The translations under genes and the position numbers were made by a program. Below are positions 14,982 through 23,678 of a stretch of DNA of 29,403 nt, in pieces. This DNA is from Aminipila sp051883075 (lineage in GTDB: Bacteria > Bacillota > Clostridia > Peptostreptococcales > Anaerovoracaceae), in NCBI GenBank assembly GCA_051883075.1, contig JBJETA010000160.1, positions 1 to 29,403 of the forward strand, given 5' to 3'. The first letter of the stretch is position 1. Every line of letters starts with the position of its first letter. The notes beneath the pieces were generated by a model, which searched no databases, was not told the DNA's origin, and was given only the letters and a program-made list of their open reading frames with translations.

Positions 14982-15653
14982 ATGGAAAAGAGAAAAAGCT
15001 GTATCATCATCACAGCATACATTGAAGGCAGGATAAAAGAAATAGTCAATATAGACGATTATGACTGTGTTATTTGTGCCGATAACGGTTATTTCTGGGC
15101 TTTGCAGGAGGAAATTTTTCCGGACCTTATCATAGGTGATTTTGATTCCCTTAAGGATGCCTCCCTGCTGCCCGGCAGCGGAAGCAGCACATCGAAAAAA
15201 ACAGATACTGAGATTATGCGGCTGCCTGTTGAAAAGGACTACACCGATACGCATGTCTGTATTCAGGAAGCTGTAAACCGCGGCTTTAAGCACATCTGCA
15301 TAGTCGGCGGCATGGGCGGCAGGCTTGACCATACCCTGGCAAACCTCCAGAGCATAGCATGGGCTGCCGACAGCTTCAGCGGTTTGGAAATATACATGCT
15401 TGACAAAAAAAATAAAATAACTGTTCTGAAAAATTCCGAAATAACGCTGCACGGCAAACCCGGTGAAACCTTTTCACTAATCAGCTTTTCCGAAAGCTGC
15501 ACGGGAGTAAATGTTGAAAATGCGAAATGGTCTCTGGAAAATGCAGTTCTTACAAATCATTTTCCTCTTGGCACCAGCAACGAACTGCTTGAGGCTCCGT
15601 GCCGCATATCTGTAGAAAAAGGAGAGCTTCTGGTTATCCGTTCCATGGACTAG
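14982..15653 (+). CDS. thiN: Thiamine pyrophosphokinase
   Basis: A 223-residue thiamine diphosphokinase, transferring pyrophosphate from ATP to thiamine to give the cofactor TPP. Seen: CADNGYFWAL (32-41), the metal-binding GDFDS (52-56), KDYTDTH (85-91), GGRLDHTLAN (112-121) and a C-terminal LGTSNE that lines the thiamine pocket. Length fits the family (about 210-220). It starts with ATG after CGGAG at a suitable distance. This is the only plus-strand gene in the window, convergent with the LtaS-like genes and separated from them by a long hairpin. No TPP riboswitch precedes it, as expected for a salvage kinase that is often constitutive. Confidence 0.95.
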   Translation: MEKRKSCIIITAYIEGRIKEIVNIDDYDCVICADNGYFWALQEEIFPDLIIGDFDSLKDASLLPGSGSSTSKKTDTEIMRLPVEKDYTDTHVCIQEAVNRGFKHICIVGGMGGRLDHTLANLQSIAWAADSFSGLEIYMLDKKNKITVLKNSEITLHGKPGETFSLISFSESCTGVNVENAKWSLENAVLTNHFPLGTSNELLEAPCRISVEKGELLVIRSMD

Positions 15654-15676
15654 CCCGAAAAATATTCTGTAACACA

Positions 15677-15727
15677 AAACACCTGTCGGAGTCTTATAAA
15701 CCATTCATAAGACTCCGACAGGTGTTT
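15677..15727. terminator. Bidirectional hairpin terminator between convergent genes
   Basis: Perfect 21-pair stem (15677-15697 with 15707-15727) around a nine-base loop. T-rich sequence follows on both sides, with TTT at the end of each arm. It serves thiN from the left and the second LtaS-like gene from the right. The stem is unusually long for a terminator. Confidence 0.8.
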
Positions 15728-15756
15728 GTTATCTATTTATGTATTTATTTTGCCGT

Positions 15757-17745
15757 TTACCATTCTGCGGTACCATATATTCCGTCTGCTTTTATTCTTA
15801 TCCTTTCAAACGGGCTGATACCGTCCGCTGAATAAGCGTAAACTTTCTTTATTCCTATTTCCTTCGCAAACTCATCCTGCCAGTAACCCTGTTCAATATC
15901 CATAAGCATTCCGCACGGCTTATTGGTTTCAACAAATTTTTTTATTTCCTCTATAGTCTGTCTGCTGAAATCAGGCATGAACAATATATTATCATAGCCC
16001 ATATATTCAAGCTTTGAATAATTATTTGTGTTCTGCATAAGCGGCACTATTCTCTTTCTCATATTTTCAAAGCTTTTATTCTGTTCTTCATCTATATCCT
16101 TAATGCCGCCGACTTCATCTCCGCTGATTCCCGAATACTTATCACTGAATATGTTAAATACCGCTATAAGATCATCTGACGATACCATGACATATTTTTT
16201 CGGATTTTTTTCAAGATAATCAGCAAGTTTTTCTACGCCTTTCTCATCATTGCCTGCTATGTATATAAACTTCAGCTTGTCCGGGAGCTCCTCTTTTTTA
16301 AGCTTTGCGGCAATCTGCTCTTTGTCAAGCCCATCTCTGACAGCATACTTCAGTACATCGTTGTACAGATAAAAATGCGACAAATCTATCTTTTCCTTTG
16401 CCCTCAGATAATCTTCTTCAAGACCTTCTATTTCCACCGGCTCCAGGGTTTTTCTGTTCCATGCGCGGCTGTTGTCAAAGACACCGTCACGGGACATCTC
16501 AAATACTATATCATCTTTGATAAAGGAGCCTTTCAGCATATGTATCTGAACAGGCGCGAAGCCCTCCTCCGCAGTCAGCAGATTCTGTCCCAGATACAGA
16601 GTGTCCAAGCTTTCAAAGCCCAGCAGATACGCCACAGTAGGAAGTATATCCACCTGTCCTCCCGAGATGCTTACAGTTCTGTTTACCTTTTCTCCGGGTA
16701 TATGTATCATAAGGGGCACATTTGCCATATTGTCATAGGTATATTCATGTCCGAGCCATCTGCTGACCAGCTTATCGACATTTGGATCTGCCTTTGACAG
16801 TCCGAAATGGTCACCGTACATAACAAATACCGAATTCTCATATAAGCCTTCTTCTTTCATTTTTTCGAAGAACTCTCCCAGACATTTATCTGCATAATGT
16901 ATGGAATCGTAATATCTCCCCACAAGGTTCCTGTCCTCCGCCTTCAGCTTAAGCTCACTGAGTTCAGGCGGAAGCCCGAAAGGATTGTGGGTAGACAGTG
17001 TTATAAGCATATTGTAATACGGTTCTTTCAGCTGCTTCATTTTTTCAACCGCCTGTTCAAAAAAAGCACTGTCACTTATGCCTGTTATATTGCCTGCGCC
17101 TATTCCCTTGATATTGTCATTTTCAAAGTCCTCATCCCCGTAAAAAGTGTCTATGCCCAGATTCGGATATATGTTTTCCCTGTTCCAGAAATCCTTGCGG
17201 AAACCGTGCATTACTGAGGTAGAATATCCCTTCTCCTTCAGAAGCCACGGAAGTCCTTTAAAATAATTGTCCTCAAACAGCTGATAAGAATAACTCTCTA
17301 TCGCCCCGAACAGCGAATTATTTGCCGCAAGCTCTGCATCCGAGGTATTTCCGCCTCCTATCTGGCTGTAAAAATTGTCAAAATATATAGTGCTTTCATC
17401 TTCAATGAAGCCGTTCAGAAAAGGGGTGATTTCCTGACCGTAATAATCTGCGCCTATCATCATGTTCTGAAAGGACTCCATCTGTATGAAAACAACATTT
17501 CTTCCTTCGGCTATGCCGAAAAGCTTTCCTTCCTTCTGGGTTTCATATGTTCCGGAAGCTAAATACCAGCTGTCATCATCAGTGTCAGTGCCGCCTCCCG
17601 CATAATCAATAATATCCTTGATATGATATGTAAAAAACTCCTGACCCGTAATCGAAGCTATACAGCCGCTGTTAAAAGGATTTACAACAAGAAACAATAC
17701 GGCAAGGATAACAGCAGTGTGCTTAAGCACTTTTGCCTTCATCAT
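15757..17745 (-). CDS. LtaS-like phosphoglycerol transferase with single anchor and C-terminal GDPD-like extension
   Basis: A 662-residue alkaline phosphatase/sulfatase-superfamily protein of the lipoteichoic acid synthase group, acting outside the membrane on glycerol-phosphate head groups. Only one N-terminal helix (about 8-27) is present instead of the five of LtaS. The catalytic set is intact: Glu90 in FIQMESFQN, nucleophile Thr134 in GGGNTSDAE, and Asp312-His313 in MYGDHFG. The enzyme domain ends near 430. Residues about 485-662 are an extra region. Its last hundred residues (RIVPLM, YDNILFMPDF, a closing KVYAYSADGI and KADGIYGT) resemble the C-terminal half of a glycerophosphodiesterase-type barrel, but no HRG catalytic motif is seen. 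Its start overlaps the stop of the upstream paralogue by two bases. It could be a polymerase, a primase or a modifying transferase. Confidence 0.85.
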   Translation of the reverse strand: MMKAKVLKHTAVILAVLFLVVNPFNSGCIASITGQEFFTYHIKDIIDYAGGGTDTDDDSWYLASGTYETQKEGKLFGIAEGRNVVFIQMESFQNMMIGADYYGQEITPFLNGFIEDESTIYFDNFYSQIGGGNTSDAELAANNSLFGAIESYSYQLFEDNYFKGLPWLLKEKGYSTSVMHGFRKDFWNRENIYPNLGIDTFYGDEDFENDNIKGIGAGNITGISDSAFFEQAVEKMKQLKEPYYNMLITLSTHNPFGLPPELSELKLKAEDRNLVGRYYDSIHYADKCLGEFFEKMKEEGLYENSVFVMYGDHFGLSKADPNVDKLVSRWLGHEYTYDNMANVPLMIHIPGEKVNRTVSISGGQVDILPTVAYLLGFESLDTLYLGQNLLTAEEGFAPVQIHMLKGSFIKDDIVFEMSRDGVFDNSRAWNRKTLEPVEIEGLEEDYLRAKEKIDLSHFYLYNDVLKYAVRDGLDKEQIAAKLKKEELPDKLKFIYIAGNDEKGVEKLADYLEKNPKKYVMVSSDDLIAVFNIFSDKYSGISGDEVGGIKDIDEEQNKSFENMRKRIVPLMQNTNNYSKLEYMGYDNILFMPDFSRQTIEEIKKFVETNKPCGMLMDIEQGYWQDEFAKEIGIKKVYAYSADGISPFERIRIKADGIYGTAEW

Positions 17746-19937
17746 TCAAATACCTCTTCTCTGCTTTTTCCCTCTTCATATACCTTTCTCAAAATGTCAT
17801 TTTGAAGTATATAAACTGATGTATCCGAAATTTCCCTTGACCTCATATATGCATCATAAAATCCATCGGTATCTGCTTCTTCTCTTGTTTCCCTGTTCCA
17901 TACCCTTCCGTTTTTAAACACTCCGTCCCTCGACATTTCAAATCCGTAGCCTTTAGTAAAGAAGGAGCCGTAAGGCATATAGGCATGCTCTGCAACAACA
18001 CCGTCTTCATAAGTGAACAGATTGTGTCCCAGATAAACAGTATCCAGGCTTTCAAGTCCCATGATATAAGCTATCGTAGGCAGGAAGTCCATCTGACCGC
18101 CGTAATTATGATTTACACCGCTCACATCACCATCAGCATCCGGTATATGAATAATAAGAGGTATATTCATTCTGTCATCCCAATCATAATCATGTCCCAG
18201 AATTCTTTTCATTACCTTATCTGTTTCTTCGTCCGCCGAAAGCCCCATATGGTCACCGTAAAGGGCAAAAACCGTATTTTCATACAGTCCCTCTTTTTTA
18301 AACAGTTCAAACAGCTGTGACAGGGCATAATCCGTATATGCCGCGCTGTTTATATAATTTCCTGCCAGAGTGCCCTCATCTTCCGGCTTTAAATCTATAA
18401 AACTGTATTTTTCAAGCATTTCATAAGGATGATGGTTCGACAGTGTTATGATAAAGCTGTAGAACGGTTCCTTAAGCTCCTTTATGTACCCCATAGCCTG
18501 AGGATAAAATTCGGAGTCAGTAAGTCCCCAACCCATCCATTCCGTCATATAGAAGTTTCCTCCCGGTCTTGCAGTATCTCCTATAAGTCCGCCGTAGTAA
18601 TGGTCAAAACCGAGATTAGGATATATATCCTGCCTGTTCCAGAAATCCCTGCTTTCATGTGCGTGCAACACTGCCGTCTCATAGCCCTGCTCCTTCAGAA
18701 GCCATGGAAGGCCTCTGAAATAATTGTTTTCATATAACTGATACGTAAAGGATTCAATTGAGCCCATGATTGAGTTGTTTGTCGCAAACTCAGCATCGGA
18801 AGTATTTCCCGTTCCGACCTGCTGGAAATAATTATCAAAATATACACTGTCATTTTCAATCAGGCTGTTAAGAAAAGGTGTGATTTCCTGACCATTGTAT
18901 TCTCGTCCTATCAGGAAGTTCTGGAAAGATTCAATCTGTATTACAACAAGATTCCTGTCCTTTCCTACTCCGAACAACGGACCGTCTTTTTCCGTCATAT
19001 AAGTATCTTCAAATTCTTTTATATACTTTTTACCTGACAATCCAAATGCCTCTGTTACAACATCTCCGACATGATATGTAAAAAATTCCTGCTTTGATAC
19101 CGACTGCACGAAAGGAGAAAAGCTGCCGGCAAAAACCAGCACAGCAATCATGCACAGAGGAATAACCTTGTTTATATCCACGCAAAAGTTCTTTAGTTCC
19201 CTCTGCTTCTTTTTTCTTTCCTTCTGCTTCCTTGCAACACGTCTTGCTGAAGAAGGCTTTTTCTGCATGTCGAGGTCAATATCCGCAACCTCTGTCATTT
19301 CTTTTTCCTCTTCAAGAGCCATGGCATCAAGCTCCGCAAGTATATCTCTTGGCTTTCCCTCTTCTGTAGCCGGTGTTTTCTCAAACTTTATGGACTTAAT
19401 TCTCTCTGTCAGAGTTTCCTGCTTTTTTTTTAAATCTTTATCCTGCTCATTTTTATCTTCATCATCATTTCTTTTGCCTCTTTTTCCTGCAAGAAAAATA
19501 ACTGCAAATATTGCAACAGCATCAAGCATCATAAAGAAATTGATAGGTCTCAAAACTTCTTTTATGCTCTCTGTAATGTCCCCCAGCATGCCAGCTGAAC
19601 CAATCATAGCTATCGACAGATACTTATTAAAGAAGCTGCAGTAAGTAACATCTGCAAACATCAGTACAGAAAGTATTAAATATATAACAGCCGGTATATA
19701 TTTGTTTCTGAACGATGCAAACAAATAATATGTCAGCAGGTATGAAACAATGCAAACCAACACAAAACTCGATTTTACCGACATCAGATTATAAAAAACT
19801 ATGTATTTAGCTGCAACCAATGCCAACACCACAAAACCGGCAATACCATAAACCGTTCTGAAATGATCGAAAAGGTCTATGCACCATTCTTTACATATAT
19901 TCAGTATATATTTCAATTTTTCCTGTAATTTATCCAC
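17742..19937 (-). CDS. LTA synthase family protein with large charged cytoplasmic loop
   Basis: A 731-residue LtaS-type protein. Membrane helices lie at roughly 30-50, 56-75, 80-97, 134-151 and 257-276. Between helices four and five is an insertion of about 100 highly charged residues (151-250: GKRGKRNDDEDKNEQ, a later acidic patch, then an Arg/Lys-rich RKQKERKKKQ), probably cytoplasmic and coiled-coil-prone. The extracellular enzyme domain holds Glu336 in VIQIESFQN, nucleophile Thr379 in GTGNTSDAE, and Asp562-His563 in LYGDHMG. Known role: adds glycerol-phosphate from phosphatidylglycerol to lipoteichoic acid. The start is GTG at 19937 after GAGAGGAA. It is preceded by its own promoter and a structured leader, and its stop overlaps the next LtaS-like gene. 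Confidence 0.9.
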   Translation of the reverse strand: MDKLQEKLKYILNICKEWCIDLFDHFRTVYGIAGFVVLALVAAKYIVFYNLMSVKSSFVLVCIVSYLLTYYLFASFRNKYIPAVIYLILSVLMFADVTYCSFFNKYLSIAMIGSAGMLGDITESIKEVLRPINFFMMLDAVAIFAVIFLAGKRGKRNDDEDKNEQDKDLKKKQETLTERIKSIKFEKTPATEEGKPRDILAELDAMALEEEKEMTEVADIDLDMQKKPSSARRVARKQKERKKKQRELKNFCVDINKVIPLCMIAVLVFAGSFSPFVQSVSKQEFFTYHVGDVVTEAFGLSGKKYIKEFEDTYMTEKDGPLFGVGKDRNLVVIQIESFQNFLIGREYNGQEITPFLNSLIENDSVYFDNYFQQVGTGNTSDAEFATNNSIMGSIESFTYQLYENNYFRGLPWLLKEQGYETAVLHAHESRDFWNRQDIYPNLGFDHYYGGLIGDTARPGGNFYMTEWMGWGLTDSEFYPQAMGYIKELKEPFYSFIITLSNHHPYEMLEKYSFIDLKPEDEGTLAGNYINSAAYTDYALSQLFELFKKEGLYENTVFALYGDHMGLSADEETDKVMKRILGHDYDWDDRMNIPLIIHIPDADGDVSGVNHNYGGQMDFLPTIAYIMGLESLDTVYLGHNLFTYEDGVVAEHAYMPYGSFFTKGYGFEMSRDGVFKNGRVWNRETREEADTDGFYDAYMRSREISDTSVYILQNDILRKVYEEGKSREEVFE

Positions 19938-19975
19938 TTTTCAAATTCCTCTCTTGCCTTGCTATGTTTATATGT

Positions 19976-20012
19976 CCCTCCTACGGTTTCCCGGTTAGCC
20001 GAGGGCAATCCA
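19976..20012 (-). promoter_or_regulatory. Structured 5' leader of the LtaS-like genes, unidentified
   Basis: On the minus strand (19976-20005) nested pairs form: CCCTC/GAGGG, CTA/TAG and CGG/CCG capped by a GAAA tetraloop, with unpaired GG and AC only on the 5' side. The 5' neighbour GGGTGGATTGCCC can instead use the same CCC, so two folds compete. It starts almost at the predicted transcription start and ends about 40 bases before the GTG. I could not match it to a riboswitch class I know. Confidence 0.45.
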
Positions 20013-20018
20013 CCCTGT

Positions 20019-20047
20019 ATTTTAACATAAAAAAAGCACCCATTCAA
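20019..20047 (-). promoter_or_regulatory. Promoter of the LtaS-like operon, overlapping the upstream terminator
   Basis: Minus-strand TTGAAT and TAAAAT 17 bases apart, with a TGn extension at the -10. The -35 box lies inside the loop and arm of the preceding terminator hairpin. Confidence 0.65.
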
Positions 20048-20064
20048 CAATGGGTACTTTTTTT
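20028..20064 (-). terminator. Intrinsic terminator after the AIM24 gene
   Basis: Nine-pair stem (GTACCCATT/AATGGGTGC with one U-G pair) and a four-base loop, extended by seven A-T pairs and ending in TTTTTTT on the minus strand. Confidence 0.85.
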
Positions 20065-20090
20065 CACCAAAAATTCATTTTTATCAGTAT

Positions 20091-20774
20091 TTATTTATCA
20101 CTTAAAGGCAGGTAAGGAATCAAAGCCCCTGCAGTTGCCGAAATAGGCATAGTCTGCAGGACGATTGTTCCCGGACCTGTTATGACCGTATTAAATACTC
20201 CCTCACCGCCAAACAGCATGTTTTTAACACCGGGTACAGTTCTTATTTCCATGGAGCAGGTGTCAGACATCATGGCAAGGTATCCTGTATCAATTACAAC
20301 GGATTCTCCCGGAGCAAGCTGCTTCTGTACAGTAGAACCGTCTATTTCAAGAAATGCAACGCCGTTTCCCGAAAGCTTCTGCATGATAAAGCCTTCACCG
20401 CCAAACAAGCCTGAGCCAAGTTTTTTCTGGAAATATACCGAAAGCTCAACACTGCTTTCACTTGCCAGGAAAGCTCCTTTTTGCACTATAACAGAATTTC
20501 CCGGAGTTATGTTTACAGGCATGATGGTTCCCGGAAAGCTTGAAGCAAATGTTATTTCACCTGCGCCGCCCTGCGCAGTATAACGGTTTTGGAACAAAGC
20601 TTCCCCTGCAAAGAATCTTCCGAGAGCTTTTCCGATACCCCCGTTGCTTGTGGTTTCCATGTGCATATTCGGACTCATCCAGCTCATTGAACCTCTTTCC
20701 GTAATCATTGTTTCTCCCGGATTTAAAAAACAGTTTACTGCCGGAAAAGCTCCCCCTATGATTTCATACTTCAT
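20091..20774 (-). CDS. AIM24/TIGR00266 family protein
   Basis: A 227-residue protein of the AIM24 (TIGR00266) family, rich in beta strands and glycine. The usual opening MKYEIIGGAFPAVNC is followed by LNPGETMITERGSMSWMS and several PGxxI/V turns repeated through the chain (FPGTIMPV, APGESVVI, GPGTIVLQ), consistent with a double-stranded beta-helix. No catalytic motif is seen and the bacterial role is unknown. The ATG at 20774 is chosen because it gives the family N-terminus and follows AGAAGG. A TTG at 20825 would add 17 lysine-rich residues. It lies 61 bases after the phosphatase/kinase gene, so it is probably the last gene of that operon, with a terminator after it. Confidence 0.88.
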   Translation of the reverse strand: MKYEIIGGAFPAVNCFLNPGETMITERGSMSWMSPNMHMETTSNGGIGKALGRFFAGEALFQNRYTAQGGAGEITFASSFPGTIMPVNITPGNSVIVQKGAFLASESSVELSVYFQKKLGSGLFGGEGFIMQKLSGNGVAFLEIDGSTVQKQLAPGESVVIDTGYLAMMSDTCSMEIRTVPGVKNMLFGGEGVFNTVITGPGTIVLQTMPISATAGALIPYLPLSDK

Positions 20775-20835
20775 AAAATCTACCTTCTTTCTCTTTTTTA
20801 ACAGCTTGAGTGCTAACTTGTTCAAATAAACAGCT

Positions 20836-23634
20836 TTAAATATTCATAATAAGAGTCAGTATATTCTGCTCATTCATATACATGTAATCTGCCGAATCCA
20901 TCATCTTCCGCACCATAAAAATACCCAGTCCGCCTATTCCTCTTTCTTCTGCAGATGCTGTCACATCCGGTTCTTCAGTTTCCAGCGGATTGTACGGCTT
21001 TCCGTTGTCGGAAAATACCAGCTTTACCTTTTCTTTATCAGCAACGCATTGTATTTTAGCACAATCCGCACCGCTGTAGCGTACAATATTGGAATATATT
21101 TCATCTGTGGCAATCAGCAGCTTATTTAAAATTTTAGCAGGAACTTCTGCTTTTGTCAGCTGTTCTTCCACAAATTCCGCAACCTTCGGAACTGTTTCCA
21201 TGGAAGGCTCCATAGTTATTGATGCACCGTTTTCCATGCCGTTGAACTTTACACAAAGCATGGTTATATCGTCAAACTGCTCCGCCTCACCGGTAAATGT
21301 ATCCACATCTGCTTTTACTTTTCTGCACAGCTCAGTCACATCTTTATCCCTGATTTCGTTAAGACTTTCAAGCAACGCATCTTCTCCAAACAGACTTTCA
21401 TCCTTGTTCTGGGCTTCCGTAACACCGTCAGTATAAAGGAAAATTACGTCACCGGGTTCCAGCTGCAGTTCAAATTTTTTATAATTTATACCTTCCATAC
21501 CTGCCAGAACAAAGTTAGGCTTTGATTTCAGATATTCAAACTCTCCGTCCCTATGCTTTATAATAGGAGGATTATGTCCCGCATTTGCATAGTTCAAAAC
21601 ACCTGTCTGTAAATCTAGAATACCCATCCATGCGGTAACAAACATATCGGCTTCGTTTCCCTCGCACAGCTTTGCATTTGCTCTGGTAAATACCTCGTTG
21701 ACCTCAATACCTCCCTCCGCAAAGCCTTTTATAAGTGTTTTGGCAGTCATCATAAACATAGCTGCCGGAATTCCCTTTCCCGAAACATCAGCAATAAGAA
21801 AAGCCAGCCGATTTTCTCCAAGCAGATAAAAATCATAAAAATCTCCCCCTACTTCCTTTGCTGTATCCATGGAAGCGTATATGTCGAAATCCTTTCTGTT
21901 AGGATAAGGAGGAAATACCGAAGGCAGTGTAGCATGCTGGATTTTTTTCGCAAATTCCAGTTCCTTATCAATCCTTGCAGCAGCCTCATCAATATAATGT
22001 TTAAGTGCTACTACGGTAGAGTTTATATCATCCGACAAAGATGCAAACTCTTCATTTGTACGCACATCAACAACCACATCCAGGTTACCGCCTGTAATTT
22101 CTCCCAGAGAACTGTTAATTTGTTGTATATTCTCCACTACAAGTTTTTTTATGAGGAAATAAATATGTGCAAAAAGCATTGCAAAAACTATAGTTTCCAT
22201 AAATACCAAAATATAAACCGAAACATCTCTCGAAAAAAACGCTTCACTTTTCTCAAGAACACCTACGATATAGTATCCTTCTGCCTCAATAAACATGCAG
22301 TATGACTCTACACCATATATTTCAGCGAAAAATCCTTTCCCCGACTGATTTTTATAATTACTTGCTTCAGCCATGGAAATGTTTTTTCTTTCATGATCAT
22401 ATCTGTCACTTAGTATCGTTCCCTCTTCATTACAAATCAGAACATACCCGTTCTGCCCTATATGACGGTTTTTAGCTGCATCAGCAACCTGATTATCAAT
22501 ACTTTTCTGGAACTGCTGGGCGTCATAACCAACCTGTACAAAACCGCCGTTTTCGAGAGCTGCCCCTGCATATTTGCGCAAAATATCCGGATCGTAAGTC
22601 GTAGGGCCATAATCCTGTACAATCTGCTTTGTTCCCGTAATCAGCGGCATAAACTCTGCCGACTGCTCTCCGCTGCCCATATCATAGCCTATAAATTCAG
22701 GACATGTACTGTCAATGATTATTCCGTTTTTATCCACAATATTTATTTCAGTTACATCATACTCCTCAAGAAGATTTACCAGATTTATTCCGTCCGGATT
22801 TCTGTCCACTTTCTCTGCAATCTTATTTGTAATGCTTAATAAATTATTGTCAGATGCATCGCGGATATCTTTTTTTACATCCTGTATGCTTATGTTTATA
22901 TTGTAATCCGCAGTTGCTTTTGCCAGATTTGTCTGAATAAAATATGTAAATACCGTAGTTATGCCAAACGCAAGCAATACACATATCAGTAACCATCGCT
23001 GAAAGGTCTGTGCTATTTTTTCACGTCCCAAAGAAAATACTTTCTTTTTTTCAGTAAGAAAGGCTACTGCCATAATCGCGAACATTACAGACAGTCCGTT
23101 TGCTGCAATCATAGGAAAGGCACATTTTTTCACAATCAGAAACGCACGTTGCATCTCATCCGTATTTGTCAGAAATATTAAAAGCATATGGAGGACCTCT
23201 GAAGTAACACCTACAGCCAGACCGTAAAACCATGAAGCTTTTTTATTGTCCATCATAAATTTACGCACGCTGGCGCCAAGCAGTCCCGCAATAACCGTAG
23301 CTATCGAGCATGCAGTACGCGTAAAATCTCCGGCATCGGAGAACCAACGTTCGGCTCCGCCTATCAAACCTGCAATAATACCTGACGGCCACCCGAAAAT
23401 CAGGCCTGCCGTAAGCGGCGCAGCATTGCGAACATTTAACATGGCTCCGTCAACAGGTATTCCGAACTCGGTAGCCATAACAGCAAGCATTCCAAAACAT
23501 ATACCGATTAAAAGCTGCTTTCTTTTATGCTCCATGCTTCCAAGCGTTTTTTTCTTCTCCGATAAATAAAAGAGTGCAGCCATTAGTACCGGAAGAATTG
23601 TTGCTGTAGTCATTCTAATCAGAGTTACACCCAT
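20836..23634 (-). CDS. 5TMR-Cache-HAMP-PP2C phosphatase fused to RsbW-like kinase
   Basis: A 932-residue membrane signalling protein. In order: a LytS-type five-helix receptor domain (about 8-195, with VDGAMLNVRNAAPLTAGLIFG), a membrane helix (213-233), an extracellular double-Cache-like sensor (about 240-468), a helix (470-497), HAMP (498-550), a SpoIIE/PP2C phosphatase (555-800: VGGDFYD, ADVSGKG, YTDGVTE, FDDITML metal-binding acids), and a C-terminal GHKL ATPase (805-932: N-box DEIYSNIVRYSG, G1 FSDNGKP, G2 GIGGLGIFMVRKM). Known families: PP2C removes phosphate from a STAS antagonist and the RsbW-type kinase puts it on. Here one chain has both. The STAS partner is encoded just upstream. The ATG at 23634 follows AAGGAGGA. 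No sigma factor is nearby. Confidence 0.93.
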   Translation of the reverse strand: MGVTLIRMTTATILPVLMAALFYLSEKKKTLGSMEHKRKQLLIGICFGMLAVMATEFGIPVDGAMLNVRNAAPLTAGLIFGWPSGIIAGLIGGAERWFSDAGDFTRTACSIATVIAGLLGASVRKFMMDNKKASWFYGLAVGVTSEVLHMLLIFLTNTDEMQRAFLIVKKCAFPMIAANGLSVMFAIMAVAFLTEKKKVFSLGREKIAQTFQRWLLICVLLAFGITTVFTYFIQTNLAKATADYNINISIQDVKKDIRDASDNNLLSITNKIAEKVDRNPDGINLVNLLEEYDVTEINIVDKNGIIIDSTCPEFIGYDMGSGEQSAEFMPLITGTKQIVQDYGPTTYDPDILRKYAGAALENGGFVQVGYDAQQFQKSIDNQVADAAKNRHIGQNGYVLICNEEGTILSDRYDHERKNISMAEASNYKNQSGKGFFAEIYGVESYCMFIEAEGYYIVGVLEKSEAFFSRDVSVYILVFMETIVFAMLFAHIYFLIKKLVVENIQQINSSLGEITGGNLDVVVDVRTNEEFASLSDDINSTVVALKHYIDEAAARIDKELEFAKKIQHATLPSVFPPYPNRKDFDIYASMDTAKEVGGDFYDFYLLGENRLAFLIADVSGKGIPAAMFMMTAKTLIKGFAEGGIEVNEVFTRANAKLCEGNEADMFVTAWMGILDLQTGVLNYANAGHNPPIIKHRDGEFEYLKSKPNFVLAGMEGINYKKFELQLEPGDVIFLYTDGVTEAQNKDESLFGEDALLESLNEIRDKDVTELCRKVKADVDTFTGEAEQFDDITMLCVKFNGMENGASITMEPSMETVPKVAEFVEEQLTKAEVPAKILNKLLIATDEIYSNIVRYSGADCAKIQCVADKEKVKLVFSDNGKPYNPLETEEPDVTASAEERGIGGLGIFMVRKMMDSADYMYMNEQNILTLIMNI

Positions 23635-23678
23635 ATGGTTTCCTCCTTATTAATTACTTCATTTTACTACATGATGAA

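Noticed and set aside
19938..20012. Known riboswitch (c-di-AMP, TPP or c-di-GMP) upstream of the LtaS-like genes
   Set aside because: Only short similarities (CTAACC...GTAGG, GTAGGAGGGA). The leader is too short and lacks the other conserved blocks of each class.
20775..20825. Lysine-rich N-terminal extension of the AIM24 protein from TTG
   Set aside because: Family members begin at MKYEI, and AGAAGG precedes that ATG.
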